Origin: Mycobacterium gallinarum
GTDB lineage: Bacteria > Actinomycetota > Actinomycetes > Mycobacteriales > Mycobacteriaceae
Direction: 5' to 3'
Assembly: GCF_010726765.1 (NCBI RefSeq)
Contig: NZ_AP022601.1
Span: 3,844,001-3,908,000 of the forward strand
DNA length: 64,000 nucleotides
Shown here: piece by piece, positions 26,151 to 37,439 of the stretch
Position numbering within the stretch: position 1 is the stretch's first letter
Layout: the number at the start of each line of letters is the position of its first letter
The notes under the pieces: generated by a model
What the model was told of the DNA's origin: nothing
What the model saw: only the letters and a program-made list of their open reading frames with translations
Database searches by the model: none
Position numbers and translations under genes: made by a program

Positions 26151-27317
26151 TCAGCCCAGAATCAACCCAGAGGTGGGTACGCCGGTCCCCGCGGTCACCA
26201 GGACGTGCTCGACGTTGTCGACTGGGTTCACCGATGTTCCGCGGAGCTGCCGCACACCTTCGGCGATGCCGTTCATGCCGTGGATGTACGCCTCACCCAG
26301 CTGGCCGCCGTGAGTGTTGATCGGCAGCCTGCCCCCGACCTCTATCGCGCCGTCCTTGATGTAGTCCTTCGCCTCACCGGCTGCGCAGAACCCCAGCTCC
26401 TCCAGCTGGATGAGCGTGAACGGGGTGAAGTGGTCGTACAGGATCGCGGTCTGGATGTCGGCGGGCGTCAGCCCCGACTGCTCCCATAGCTGCCTACCGA
26501 CCAAGCCCATCTCGGGCAGCCCCAGTTCCGACCGGTAGTAGCTTGTCATCGAATACTGATCGGGGCTCGAACCCTGCGATGCCGCTTCGATTACGGCGGG
26601 CCGGTGCTTGAGATCCTTGGCTCGCTCAGCGGACGTAATCACAAGCGCCACACCGCCATCGGTCTCCTGACAGCAGTCGAGCAGCCGTAGCGGCTCGGCA
26701 ATCCACCGTGAGTTCTGGTGATCCTCGATGGTGATCGGCTTCTCGTAGAAGTACGCCTTTGGATTGTTGGCGGCATGCTTACGGTCGGCCACCGAGACGG
26801 CGCCGAAGTCCGCGCTGGTCGCACCGGAGTAGTGCATGTAGCGCTGGGCGATCATCGCCACCTGAGCGGCAGGCGTGGACAGGCCGTGCGGATACGAGAA
26901 CGAATTGTCCACACCGGTGGAGTCGGCGTTCTCCACCAGTCGCATCTGAACCTGACCGAAGCGCATCCCTGACCGCTCGTTGAAAGCGCGGTATGCCACA
27001 ACGCAATCCGCGACCCCGGTGGCCACCGCGATCGCTGCCTGTTGGACTGTGGCACACGCCGCGCCACCACCGTGATGGATCTTGGAGAAGAATTTCAACT
27101 CACCGATTCCGGTGGCGCGCGCTATCGACACCTCGGTGTTGGAGTCCATGGTGAAGGTGACCATGCCGTCCACGTCGGCCGGGGTGAGGCCGGCGTCGTC
27201 GAGTGCGTCCAGCACGGCTTCGGACGCCAGCCGCAATTCGCTGCGGCCGGAGTTCTTGGAGAAGTCGGTGGCGCCGATCCCGACGATCGCCGCCTTTCCG
27301 GAAAGCTCACCCGGCAT
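26151..27317 (-). CDS. ltp2: Ltp2, steroid side-chain retro-aldolase (thiolase-like)
   Basis: Thiolase-superfamily lipid-transfer-like protein, 388 aa. With the DUF35 domain of ChsH2 it performs the retro-aldol cleavage of the C17-hydroxylated C22 acyl-CoA, releasing androstenedione-type 17-ketosteroid and propionyl-CoA. IHHGGGAACATVQQAA is the region equivalent to the thiolase nucleophile loop but has lost the thiolase Cys-His-His set. ILYDHFTPFTLIQLEELGFC and NTHGGQLGEAYIHGMNG are family signatures. Last gene of the cyp125-to-ltp2 KstR operon; shares one base with chsH1. Confidence 0.92.
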   Translation of the reverse strand: MPGELSGKAAIVGIGATDFSKNSGRSELRLASEAVLDALDDAGLTPADVDGMVTFTMDSNTEVSIARATGIGELKFFSKIHHGGGAACATVQQAAIAVATGVADCVVAYRAFNERSGMRFGQVQMRLVENADSTGVDNSFSYPHGLSTPAAQVAMIAQRYMHYSGATSADFGAVSVADRKHAANNPKAYFYEKPITIEDHQNSRWIAEPLRLLDCCQETDGGVALVITSAERAKDLKHRPAVIEAASQGSSPDQYSMTSYYRSELGLPEMGLVGRQLWEQSGLTPADIQTAILYDHFTPFTLIQLEELGFCAAGEAKDYIKDGAIEVGGRLPINTHGGQLGEAYIHGMNGIAEGVRQLRGTSVNPVDNVEHVLVTAGTGVPTSGLILG

Positions 27318-27748
27318 CAGGCATCTCCGATCGTCAACGTCGCGGTGGCGGTCACATGGTCGCCAAGGCTGTTGCTACCAGTCACTTTCAGTGAGATCAG
27401 GCCGTCCTCGACGGCGGTGACTTCACCTCTGAACGTCACGGTGTCATACGCGTACCACGGCACACCTAGCCGCAGCCCGATCGTCTTGATGATCGCGTTC
27501 GGTCCGGCCCAGTCGGTGATGTAGCGCTGCACGAGGCCGGTGTCGGTCAGGATGTTGACGAAGATGTCTTTGGAACCCTTGGCCTGCGCCTTGTCCCGAT
27601 CGTGGTGCACATCCTGATAGTCGCGCGTGGCAATCGCCGTCGACACGATGAACGTCGGATCGCCGTAGAGTGCGAGCTCGGGCAGCTGCGTGCCCACCTG
27701 GATTTCCGGAGCCGCTCCGGCGGCGACATTAGACCCAGGTGCGCTCAC
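27317..27748 (-). CDS. chsH1: ChsH1, MaoC-like enoyl-CoA hydratase subunit
   Basis: Hot-dog protein of 143 aa forming the heteromeric ChsH1-ChsH2 hydratase that hydrates 3-oxo-4,17-pregnadiene-20-carboxyl-CoA. The catalytic loop is TRDYQDVHHDRDKAQAKGSKDIF, with the HD typical of MaoC proteins. GTG 27748 is chosen because it overlaps the chsH2 stop as GTGA; the open frame upstream lies inside chsH2. Matches Rv3541c. Confidence 0.9.
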   Translation of the reverse strand: MSAPGSNVAAGAAPEIQVGTQLPELALYGDPTFIVSTAIATRDYQDVHHDRDKAQAKGSKDIFVNILTDTGLVQRYITDWAGPNAIIKTIGLRLGVPWYAYDTVTFRGEVTAVEDGLISLKVTGSNSLGDHVTATATLTIGDA

Positions 27749-28713
27749 TTTGCGGGCTCCCATGCGTAGTTGGTCCAAGCCGGCCCGGAATCCCCTTCGG
27801 GGAAGTCGATATACATTGCGCGGACCGGCAATCCGATCTTCACCTCCGCGGGGTCGACGTTGCGGAGCTCGCCGAGCATCCGCACACCCTCCTCGAGTTC
27901 GACCAACGCGATGATGAAGGGCAACGTGCGGCCGGGCACCTTCGGCGCGTGGTGCACCACGAAGCTGAACACCGTCCCGTTACCGGAGGCGACGACGTAG
28001 TCGGTTTCCAGCTCCTTGTCCTGCCAGAGTGCCGGCACGGGCGGATGCTGCAGCGTGCCGTCGCCGCGCTTCTGAATACGCAGCTCGTGCGCGTTGACGC
28101 CGTCCCAGAAGAACTTCGTGTCACGGGACGACGCGGGACGCATCATGCTGTCGGCGTCGAGATCGTCGGGCACCGGCGATGCGGCACTTGCCTTATCTTG
28201 GTCGGCCGGCCTGAACTTCATGATGCGCCACATCATCTCGGCGACGTCTTCGTCGCCGACCTGCCAGGAGATCCGCTGGGTGATGAAGAAACCCTCGCCG
28301 AGCGCGGTCCGCTTGGGGCCGACGACGTCGGTCAGCTCCGCGGCGACGCTGACCTGCTCACCGGGACGCAGGTAACGGTGATAGGTCTGCTCACAGTTCG
28401 TGGCGACGACGCCGATATACCCTGCGTCGTCGAACAATCCGAGGATCTTGCCCAGCGGATCGTCGTCGGGCCGGTTGCCGCCCAGCCCCATCATGGTCCA
28501 GACCTGGATCATCGCGGGAGGCGCGACGGTACCCGGATGACCCGCCGCCTTGGCGGCTGCCTCGTCGACGTAGATGGGGTTGTTGTCCCCCATCGCATCG
28601 AGCCAGTGGTCGATCATCGGCTGGTTCACCGGGTGACGGGCCACCCGCGGCTTGCTCTTGCCTTCGGCCTTGACCCGCTCGGCGGCCGCCTTGATGTCGT
28701 CCACCGCACTCAT
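27745..28713 (-). CDS. chsH2: ChsH2, hydratase subunit with C-terminal DUF35 domain
   Basis: Two-domain protein of 322 aa. Residues about 1-175 are a MaoC-like hot-dog pairing with ChsH1 (VNQPMIDHWLDAMGDNNPIYVDEAAAKAAGHPGTVAPPAM). Residues about 190-322 are a DUF35 OB-fold domain that docks Ltp2 for the following aldol cleavage. ATG 28713 overlaps the chsE2 stop by 4 nt and is preferred to the long upstream frame. In characterised homologues the fusion links hydration directly to side-chain release. Matches Rv3542c. Confidence 0.92.
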   Translation of the reverse strand: MSAVDDIKAAAERVKAEGKSKPRVARHPVNQPMIDHWLDAMGDNNPIYVDEAAAKAAGHPGTVAPPAMIQVWTMMGLGGNRPDDDPLGKILGLFDDAGYIGVVATNCEQTYHRYLRPGEQVSVAAELTDVVGPKRTALGEGFFITQRISWQVGDEDVAEMMWRIMKFRPADQDKASAASPVPDDLDADSMMRPASSRDTKFFWDGVNAHELRIQKRGDGTLQHPPVPALWQDKELETDYVVASGNGTVFSFVVHHAPKVPGRTLPFIIALVELEEGVRMLGELRNVDPAEVKIGLPVRAMYIDFPEGDSGPAWTNYAWEPAK

Positions 28714-29873
28714 CGGGGCACCCTCGGCACCTTGAGCCCAGCCGCTGCGATCATTTCCCGCATCACCTCGTTGACACCTCCGCCGAACGTGATCACCAGA
28801 TTGCGCTTGGTCTGCGAGTCCAACCACTCGAGCAGTTCCGCGGTCTCCGGATCGGCCGGATTGCCGTACTTGCCGACGATCTCCTCGGCGAGGCGGCCCG
28901 CGTATTGAATGCGCTCGGTACCGAACACCTTGGTGGCGGCGGCATCCGCGACGTCAATGGTCTCGCCGGAGGCGGCCACCTGCCAGTTCAGCAGCTCGTT
29001 GATACGCCACATCGCCTTGAGTTCGCCGAGTGACCGCTTCACGTCGTCGTGGTCGAGTGGGGTGTCGCCGTTGGAACCGGGCTTGGCGGCCCAGTCGTGC
29101 ACCCGGTCGTACAGTGAGGCGAATCGCCCTGCCGGACCCAGCATGACGCGTTCGTTGTTCAGCTGAGTCGTGATCAGGCGCCAGCCGCCGTTCTCCTCGC
29201 CGACCAGCATCTCGGCGGGCACCCGGACGTCGTTGTAGTACGTGGCGTTCGTGTGGTGAGCGCCGTCGGACAGAATCATCGGCGTCCAGCTGTAGCCGGG
29301 ATCCGTCGTATCGACGATCAGCATCGAAATGCCCTTGTGCTTGGCGGCTTCCGGATCGGTACGGCAGGCCAGCCAGACGTAGTCGGCATCATGGCCACCG
29401 GTGGTGAACACCTTCTGGCCGTTGACGATGTATTCGTCGCCCTGTTTGACCGCGGTGGTGCGCAGCGATGCGAGGTCGGTGCCGGCCTCAGGTTCGGTGT
29501 AGCCGATCGCGAAATGGATTTCGCCGGCCAGGATCCCGGGCAGGAACTTCTTCTTTTGCAGCTCGGTGCCGTACTGCTGCAGCGTCGGCCCGACGGTCTG
29601 CAGGGTGACGGCGGGCAGCGGCACGTCGGCGCGGTGTGCCTCATTGACGAAGATCGACTGCTCGATGGGGCCGAAACCCAGGCCGCCGAACTCCTTGGGC
29701 CAGCCGACACCCAGCTTGCCGTCGGAGCCCATCCGCTTGATGATCGCGCGGTAGGCCTTGCCGTGGCGGTCGCTTTCCATCTCCTGGTGCTCTTCAGGGG
29801 AGATGAGGTTCGAAAAGTACTGCCGCAGTTCGGCTTGGAGCTGCTTCTGCTCGGGGGTCAGTTCGATATACAT
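28710..29873 (-). CDS. chsE2: ChsE2 (FadE29), acyl-CoA dehydrogenase subunit
   Basis: Acyl-CoA dehydrogenase of 387 aa that pairs with ChsE1 in an alpha2beta2 enzyme desaturating 3-oxo-4-pregnene-20-carboxyl-CoA at the last three-carbon stage of side-chain degradation. FAIGYTEPEAGTDLASL is the flavin-binding signature, and FGGGVNEVMREMIA the C-terminal part. ATG 29873 (MYIELTPEQKQ) is the family start and overlaps chsE1 by 16 nt; upstream frame is inside that gene. Matches Rv3543c in length. Confidence 0.93.
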   Translation of the reverse strand: MYIELTPEQKQLQAELRQYFSNLISPEEHQEMESDRHGKAYRAIIKRMGSDGKLGVGWPKEFGGLGFGPIEQSIFVNEAHRADVPLPAVTLQTVGPTLQQYGTELQKKKFLPGILAGEIHFAIGYTEPEAGTDLASLRTTAVKQGDEYIVNGQKVFTTGGHDADYVWLACRTDPEAAKHKGISMLIVDTTDPGYSWTPMILSDGAHHTNATYYNDVRVPAEMLVGEENGGWRLITTQLNNERVMLGPAGRFASLYDRVHDWAAKPGSNGDTPLDHDDVKRSLGELKAMWRINELLNWQVAASGETIDVADAAATKVFGTERIQYAGRLAEEIVGKYGNPADPETAELLEWLDSQTKRNLVITFGGGVNEVMREMIAAAGLKVPRVPR

Positions 29874-30871
29874 TGCGCTCCCACCAGATCGAGTCGGTGC
29901 GACGGGCCGCCAACCAGCCGGGTCAGGTCCTTGACGCCGGAGTAGTAGCGGTCCATCGGATAGTCGATGTCCATTCCCATCCCGCCGTGCAGATGGTGAC
30001 ACAGCTGCATCGCCGGCGGCGCCTCTGAGGCCAACCAGTAGCCGAGGATGTCAGTGTCGTCGTCGGCGTCCAGCCCTTCGGAGAGCCGCCACAACACCGA
30101 GGTCGCGGCCAAGGTCAGTGTGCGAGAGGCGATGTAGACCTCGGCGAGCTGTGCGGCGACGGTTTGGAACGTCGACAGCGGCTTGCCGAACTGCTCACGG
30201 TTGGCCACGTAGTCCGCGGTGAGCCGTAGGGCACCCGCGACCAGACCCGACGCGAACGCGCCGATGGCCGCCAGCGCCAGCTGGTTCACCCGCCGCGGCT
30301 GCGCACCGTCGAGCACCCCGTCGACCTCGGCATCGGAGAACGTCACCGAGTACTCGTCGCCGTGGTTGGCGGTCGGCGTCTTGACCAGCTGGACTCCCGC
30401 CGCCTTCGGGGAGATCACCGCAACAGAGCCGCCAGCGGTCACGATCAGCCAATCCGCCTGTTCCGCATAGGGAACCGCGACCTTGACCCCGTTCAGCTTT
30501 CCGCCGGAAAGCGAGGTCGCGGGCCGGTCCGGCAGCGGCGCGCCGGGCTCATTGAGCGCCGCGGTGAGCACGGAGCCCTTCGGCACCCCGGCGAGGTAGC
30601 GATCCTGCTGCTCGTCGGACGCCAACTCCAGCAGCGGGATCAACCCGAGACCAAGCGTCGCCAGCGCGGGGCTCACGGTGCCGTGTCTGCCGATCTCGAT
30701 GAGCGCGGTCCCGATCTCGGCAAGTCCCAGGCCGTCGCCACCGAGGCGGTCGGGTACGCCGAAGGCCGTGATGCCGCCGGATACCAGCGCGTCCCAGCTG
30801 TTGTCCCTGCCGAGCGCCGACGTCACCACATCGGCGACAGCCTGCTGCCCTTCGTCCGGACTGAAATCCAC
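29858..30871 (-). CDS. chsE1: ChsE1 (FadE28), acyl-CoA dehydrogenase subunit
   Basis: Shorter partner subunit, 337 aa, of the ChsE1-ChsE2 heterotetramer. SALGRDNSWDALVSGGITAFGVPDRLGGDGLGLAEIGTAL is the N-terminal helical domain, and TADYVANREQFGKPLSTFQTVAAQLAEVYI the flavin-contact helix shared by this family. The central domain is divergent, as expected for the half-subunit of these steroid enzymes. Starts 24 bp after cyp125. Matches Rv3544c. Confidence 0.92.
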   Translation of the reverse strand: MDFSPDEGQQAVADVVTSALGRDNSWDALVSGGITAFGVPDRLGGDGLGLAEIGTALIEIGRHGTVSPALATLGLGLIPLLELASDEQQDRYLAGVPKGSVLTAALNEPGAPLPDRPATSLSGGKLNGVKVAVPYAEQADWLIVTAGGSVAVISPKAAGVQLVKTPTANHGDEYSVTFSDAEVDGVLDGAQPRRVNQLALAAIGAFASGLVAGALRLTADYVANREQFGKPLSTFQTVAAQLAEVYIASRTLTLAATSVLWRLSEGLDADDDTDILGYWLASEAPPAMQLCHHLHGGMGMDIDYPMDRYYSGVKDLTRLVGGPSHRLDLVGAQCISN

Positions 30872-30895
30872 CGAATCCTCCTTGATCCGCGAAAG

Positions 30896-32149
30896 CTACT
30901 GGGAGACGGGTGTGCTCGCTCCCGTGTAGTCAACCTGCCAGTGCTTGATGCCGTTCAGCCACCCCGACATCAACCGCTCGGGCTCCCCGATCGGTTTGAG
31001 ATCGGGCATCGCGTCGGCCACTGCGTTGAAGATCAGGTTGATGGTCATGCGGGCCAGGTTCGCTCCGATGCAGTAGTGCGCACCGGTGCCGCCGAAGCCG
31101 ACGTGGGGGTTCGGATCCCGAAGGATGTCGAACTGATGAGGATTGTCGAAGACCTCGTCGTCGAAGTTGGCCGAGCGGTAGGACATCACCACACGCTCGC
31201 CCTTCTTGATCTTCACACCCGCGAGCTCGGTGTCCTCGAGCGCGGTGCGCTGGAACGCGGATACCGGGGTGGCCCAGCGGATGATCTCGTCCGCCGCGGT
31301 GGCGGGGCGCTCCTTCTTGTACAGCGCCCACTGATCGGGATGCTGCGAGAACGCGATCATGCCGTGGGTGATCGAGTTGCGCGTGGTTTCGTTGCCCGCG
31401 ACCGCGAGCATCACGACGAAGAAGCCGAACTCGTCGTCGGACAGCTTCTCGCCCTCGATGTCGGCCTCGATCAGCTTGGTGACGATGTCCTCGGTCGGGT
31501 TCTTGGCCCTCTCCTCGGCCATCTTCATCGCGTACTGGATCAGCTCGAACGAGGAAATCGCCGGATCGACATCGGCGTACTCCGGGTCTTCACCGGCGGT
31601 CATCTCGTTGGACCAGCGGAACAGCTTGTCGCGGTCGTCCTGCGGCACACCGAGCAGTTCGGCGATCGCCTGCAACGGCAGTTCACACGAGACCTGTTCG
31701 ACGAAGTCTCCTGAGCCTTCGGCCGCGGCGGTCTCGGCGATCTTCTGGGCACGAGCGCGCAGTTCGTCCTCGAGCCGCCCCACCGCACGCGGCGTGAAGC
31801 CGCGGGAGATGATCTTGCGTAACCGGGTGTGCTGCGGCGCGTCCATGTTCAACAACACGGCCTTCTGCAGGTCGATGGCGTCGCGGGTCATCCCCTGCGG
31901 CCACGTCGGGATGGCGCCGTCGGGCGAACTGCCGAAGAGGTCGCTGCGCTTCGACACCTCTTTCACGTCGGCATGCTTGGTGACAAGCCAGTAGCCCTTG
32001 TCTCCGAATCCGCCGGTGCCGCCCGGGACGTCCACCCAGTGGACGGGCTCCGAGGCCCGCAGCTCGGCGAGCTCCTCCACGGGTAGACGCTCGAGGTTCA
32101 GGCTCGCGTCGAGGAAATCGAAGTCTGCGGGAATGTTGTGGGGTGCCAT
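30896..32149 (-). CDS. cyp125: Cyp125, steroid C26/C27 monooxygenase
   Basis: Cytochrome P450 of 417 aa that hydroxylates and oxidises the terminal side-chain methyl of cholesterol or cholestenone to the carboxylic acid, the entry to side-chain beta-oxidation. The heme-thiolate loop is FGGTGAHYCIGANLAR, the I-helix AGNETTRN, and the K-helix begins DEIIRW. First gene of the leftward side-chain operon, divergent from fadA5. Controlled by the KstR box at 32177, about 28 bp upstream of its start. Orthologue of Rv3545c. Confidence 0.95.
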   Translation of the reverse strand: MAPHNIPADFDFLDASLNLERLPVEELAELRASEPVHWVDVPGGTGGFGDKGYWLVTKHADVKEVSKRSDLFGSSPDGAIPTWPQGMTRDAIDLQKAVLLNMDAPQHTRLRKIISRGFTPRAVGRLEDELRARAQKIAETAAAEGSGDFVEQVSCELPLQAIAELLGVPQDDRDKLFRWSNEMTAGEDPEYADVDPAISSFELIQYAMKMAEERAKNPTEDIVTKLIEADIEGEKLSDDEFGFFVVMLAVAGNETTRNSITHGMIAFSQHPDQWALYKKERPATAADEIIRWATPVSAFQRTALEDTELAGVKIKKGERVVMSYRSANFDDEVFDNPHQFDILRDPNPHVGFGGTGAHYCIGANLARMTINLIFNAVADAMPDLKPIGEPERLMSGWLNGIKHWQVDYTGASTPVSQ

Positions 32150-32176
32150 GACTGTGCGCTCCTTTTCAACACAAAT

Positions 32177-32190
32177 TGCAACGTGTTCTA
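32177..32190. promoter_or_regulatory. KstR operator of cyp125 operon
   Basis: TGCAACGTGTTCTA fits TnnAACnnGTTnnA. It is the closer of two KstR boxes to cyp125, whose start is at 32149, so it is assigned to the leftward promoter. Confidence 0.85.
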
Positions 32191-32255
32191 GTGCCAGTAA
32201 AACATGCCTTCTCCGCAGATAAAAGGCAGGTCACCATCCTCGCTTGTCAGAGTAA

Positions 32256-32269
32256 TGAAACGTGTTCTA
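32256..32269. promoter_or_regulatory. KstR operator of fadA5 operon
   Basis: TGAAACGTGTTCTA fits the KstR consensus and ends 10 bp before the fadA5 ATG, so the fadA5 transcript must have a very short or no leader. It shares AACGTGTTCTA with the box 79 bp away. Confidence 0.85.
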
Positions 32270-32270
32270 G

Positions 32271-34308
<2,038 letters not shown>

Positions 34309-34328
34309 CTGGCCGGCGGAAATTCTCG

Positions 34329-34380
34329 CGTGTAACCACATGGCGCGATCCGGGCTGAAATTCGTCCCTGTGGTTACACG
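34329..34380. terminator. Long inverted repeat between convergent ddn and TRAP genes
   Basis: CGTGTAACCACA (34329-34340) and TGTGGTTACACG (34369-34380) form a perfect 12-bp stem with a 28-nt loop; the right arm covers the stop codon of the TRAP permease. It separates two convergent operons and probably terminates both. It may instead be a copy of a dispersed mycobacterial palindrome. Confidence 0.6.
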
Positions 34381-36365
34381 GGACGAGGGATGTCGGGAGG
34401 CGGCTGATCCAATGATTCCGTTGGTCGTCGGCGAGCCATGACGACGTTCACCACCGCGGCCACCGCCAACAGACCCGCTCCGATGGCGATCGTCACCGGG
34501 TTCAGATAGAGCAGCAGCGCGGCCGCCGGTATGCACAGCGCCCTTTCGGGCCAGCCCGCGCGACGGATAATCCAGCCTCCGGTGACGACGGCCAGCGCGG
34601 CCACCGCCAGCGCGGCGACCGCGCCCGTCCACACCATGTCGACGAATGACCGCAGCCCAAGCAGACCTTCACCGTTGTCGGTCAAGACGAACGCGAACGG
34701 TACAAGGAACGCGGGCAGGGTGTACTTCCACGTCTGCATCATCGTGGGGATGACTCGTCCGCCGGTGATCGCCGACGCCGCCACCGACGCCAGCGCCGTC
34801 GGCGGCGTGACTTCGGAGAGCACCGCGAAGTAGAAGACGAACATCGCCACCGCCGGCGCAGCGACACCGAGGTCCTGCAGCGCGGGCCCGACGATCACCC
34901 AGCTGATCACGAACGACGCGGTGACCGGCACCGCGAGCCCCAGCACCGAGACCGCCAACGCGGCGAACATTGCCGTCAAAATCAAGACGACCGTTGGGTT
35001 TTCGGAGATGAGGCGCGCGGTGTTGACGAGGATGGAGTTCAGCTGCAGACCGAGTCCCGTGCGCGTGATCATCGCGGCGACAACGCCCGCAGCCGCACAC
35101 ACCGCCGCCACCGAGAGCACGCCGCGCACCCCGTTGGCCAGCGCCCGGTAGAGCCGCACCGGGGTCAGTCGGTGTTCGCGGTCGAAATACGAGAGCACGA
35201 TCTGGACGGCGATGGCGTAGACGACCGCGCGCATCGCCGACACGTCCAGCGCGAGGAACACGACGATCATCACCAGCGAGACCAGGTGGTAGCCGAACCT
35301 GCCGAGCAGTCGCCAGAACGACCCGGCGTCGACGCTGCCGACCTCGCGCGTGCCGTACCGCCGCGCGTCGATCTCGACGGCCAGCAGGATGCCGAGGTAG
35401 TACAGGATCGTCGGCACGACCGCCCACACCAGGACGGTCAGGTACGGCACCCCGAGGTACTCGGCGATGATGAACGCCGCCGCACCGAGCGTCGGCGGCG
35501 ACAGGATGGCGCCGATGCCCGCGGCGGCCAGCATTCCGCCCGCGTTTTCGCGCGGGTACCCGGCGCGGCGCAACACCGGCCACGTCACCGAGCCCAGGCT
35601 CACCGTCGTCGCGGTCCCGGATCCGGAGACGCTGCCCATGAGAAACCCGGCCAGCGTCACCGTCCGCCCCGGTGCCGCCCGCGACCGGCGGAACGCGGCG
35701 AACGAAAGGTCGATGAAGAACTTGCTCGCACCTGACGCCTCGAGCACCGCTCCGTAGATGGTGAACAGGACGATGTAGGTCGCCGCGACATCGAGCGGCA
35801 CGCCGTACAGCCCCGTCGACTGCATGAACGACGCGCTGACGATCTGAACCCAATCCACCCCGGCGTGGGCGATCGCGGCACCCTGCGGCAGGTACCCGCC
35901 GTAGTAGGCGTACCCCAGCGCAAGCAGGCACACGATGGGCAGCGCCACGCCTGTGGTCCGGCGGCACGCCTCCAGGACGAGTAGCACGACGATCGTCCCG
36001 ACGATGACATCGACCATCGCCGGCGTGCTCTGCCGGCTGAGGAATTCGTCGAATCCGCCACCGCCGTCACCGATTTGGAACGGCAGCACCGGGTAGAGAC
36101 ACACCAACAGCGCGGTCACCGCCAGCAGCCAGTCCACCACCGGCTCCGCGCGGCCAAGCCGCATACCGGATCGGTAACACAACAGGGTGAGCGGAAGGAC
36201 TGCCGCCAGGAACAGGATCAGCGAAACCTGATTGCCCTGCGCCAGCGGGAAGAACACCTGGTACAGCGCGAACAGCCCGATCAGGACGCAGCCCACGGTC
36301 ACCAGGTGGTGAACCCAGCCGGTCAGCTGCCGGGCCGGCTTCTCGTCCTCGTAGGCGGCCGACAC
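34374..36365 (-). CDS. TRAP transporter fused permease (DctQM type, TAXI system)
   Basis: Protein of 663 aa with about 17 predicted membrane helices. The small DctQ-like part at the N terminus (HHLVTVGCVLIGLFALYQVFF) is fused to the large DctM permease; GFLMGSVSGSGTATTVSLGSVTWP and GGMLAAAGIGAILSPPTLGAAAFIIAEYLGVPY are the DctM hairpin signatures. Fused QM proteins of this kind work with TAXI binding proteins, and one is encoded 17 bp upstream. Uptake of a carboxylate driven by a cation gradient is expected. It ends the operon that starts at the KstR2 box at 39168. Confidence 0.92.
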   Translation of the reverse strand: MSAAYEDEKPARQLTGWVHHLVTVGCVLIGLFALYQVFFPLAQGNQVSLILFLAAVLPLTLLCYRSGMRLGRAEPVVDWLLAVTALLVCLYPVLPFQIGDGGGGFDEFLSRQSTPAMVDVIVGTIVVLLVLEACRRTTGVALPIVCLLALGYAYYGGYLPQGAAIAHAGVDWVQIVSASFMQSTGLYGVPLDVAATYIVLFTIYGAVLEASGASKFFIDLSFAAFRRSRAAPGRTVTLAGFLMGSVSGSGTATTVSLGSVTWPVLRRAGYPRENAGGMLAAAGIGAILSPPTLGAAAFIIAEYLGVPYLTVLVWAVVPTILYYLGILLAVEIDARRYGTREVGSVDAGSFWRLLGRFGYHLVSLVMIVVFLALDVSAMRAVVYAIAVQIVLSYFDREHRLTPVRLYRALANGVRGVLSVAAVCAAAGVVAAMITRTGLGLQLNSILVNTARLISENPTVVLILTAMFAALAVSVLGLAVPVTASFVISWVIVGPALQDLGVAAPAVAMFVFYFAVLSEVTPPTALASVAASAITGGRVIPTMMQTWKYTLPAFLVPFAFVLTDNGEGLLGLRSFVDMVWTGAVAALAVAALAVVTGGWIIRRAGWPERALCIPAAALLLYLNPVTIAIGAGLLAVAAVVNVVMARRRPTESLDQPPPDIPRPV

Positions 36366-36382
36366 AGCCGCTTCGGTGGAGG

Positions 36383-37414
36383 TCAGTTCGCCGCGCCGAG
36401 GTCGTCAAGGGCGCGCTTGGCGCCGGGATGCAACGGCACGGGCATGGTTTCGCGCGCGGTGTCGAGCGAGATCCCCTCGGCCGCCTTGTTGACCTTGACC
36501 AGTTCGGGCCTGTGGTCGAACAACGCCTTGGTCAGCACGCAGGCGGTGTTGCCGTCCATATCGTTTTTGACCAGAAGCAGATTGGGCACCACGACCGTCG
36601 CCACATCCGTCGGCGTCTGATAGGTGCTCGCCGGGATGGCGCCCTCTTCATAGATCGGGTTGATGTTCTGCAACTTCGGCAGGGTGTCGGTCACGTCGAT
36701 GAACTTGACGTTGTCGCGCTGGCTGACGAACAGGTCGGTGATGCCACCGGTCGGCAGCCCGCCCGACCAGAACATCGCGTCGATCGAGCCGTCCTTCATC
36801 CCTTCGACCGTCTTGCCGAGTTCGGTCCGCTGGGCCTGCACATCGTTTTTCGGGTCGAGCCCGGCGGCCTCCAGCATGCGGTTGGCGATGACCTCGGTGC
36901 CCGAGTTCGGCGAACCGGTGGACACCCGCTTGCCGCGCATGTCGAGGATCGAGTTGATGCCCGCATCGCTGCGGACGATCACCTGGGTGTAGTTGGGATA
37001 CAACCTGCTGAGCGCGGCGATGGGCTGATCGTCGTCGAACGCCGCCATGCCGTTGACCGCATCGGCCGCGGTGTCGGCCAGCGAGAACGCCACCTGGTGG
37101 GTGCCCGCCACGAGTTGCTGGATGTTCTGCAGCGAGGCCGACGTCTCGGCGGCGGTGGCCTTCAACTTGCCATCGGTCTGCTGATTGATGGCTTCGGCGT
37201 AGGCGCCACCGAGGGCGTAGTACACCCCGGTGGTGTTGCCCGTCGCGATGCTCAGCCTGGCGTCGGACGTGACTTCACACGACGTCGGCTCCGTCGCCGC
37301 CGCCTCGTTGTCGCCGCCACGCTGACCGCCACAACCGGCCACCACCAACAGGATTGCGCAGAGAACTCCATACCGTCTCACCGCTCCATCATGGAAGCCG
37401 GCGCGCCTCCGCAT
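36383..37414 (-). CDS. TAXI-family TRAP solute-binding lipoprotein
   Basis: Periplasmic binding protein of about 343 aa. A lipoprotein signal ends in LLVVAGCGG. The mature domain begins RLSIATGNTTGVYYALGGAYAEAIN, the TAXI signature, and has VAFSLADTAADAVNG and MRGKRVSTGSPNSGTEV ligand-pocket segments. ATG 37414 and GTG 37381 both give a valid signal peptide; neither has a convincing ribosome-binding site. Located 25 bp after the Rv3548c-like SDR and 17 bp before the permease. Ligand unknown; HIP-like keto-acids are proposed from operon context. Confidence 0.88.
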   Translation of the reverse strand: MRRRAGFHDGAVRRYGVLCAILLVVAGCGGQRGGDNEAAATEPTSCEVTSDARLSIATGNTTGVYYALGGAYAEAINQQTDGKLKATAAETSASLQNIQQLVAGTHQVAFSLADTAADAVNGMAAFDDDQPIAALSRLYPNYTQVIVRSDAGINSILDMRGKRVSTGSPNSGTEVIANRMLEAAGLDPKNDVQAQRTELGKTVEGMKDGSIDAMFWSGGLPTGGITDLFVSQRDNVKFIDVTDTLPKLQNINPIYEEGAIPASTYQTPTDVATVVVPNLLLVKNDMDGNTACVLTKALFDHRPELVKVNKAAEGISLDTARETMPVPLHPGAKRALDDLGAAN

Positions 37415-37439
37415 GGCGTTTCGGCGCAATCGGCGGCGA

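Noticed and set aside
30362..31714. 450-aa plus-strand frame opposite chsE1 and cyp125
   Set aside because: Antisense to genes with clear motifs; no start-site context or domain.
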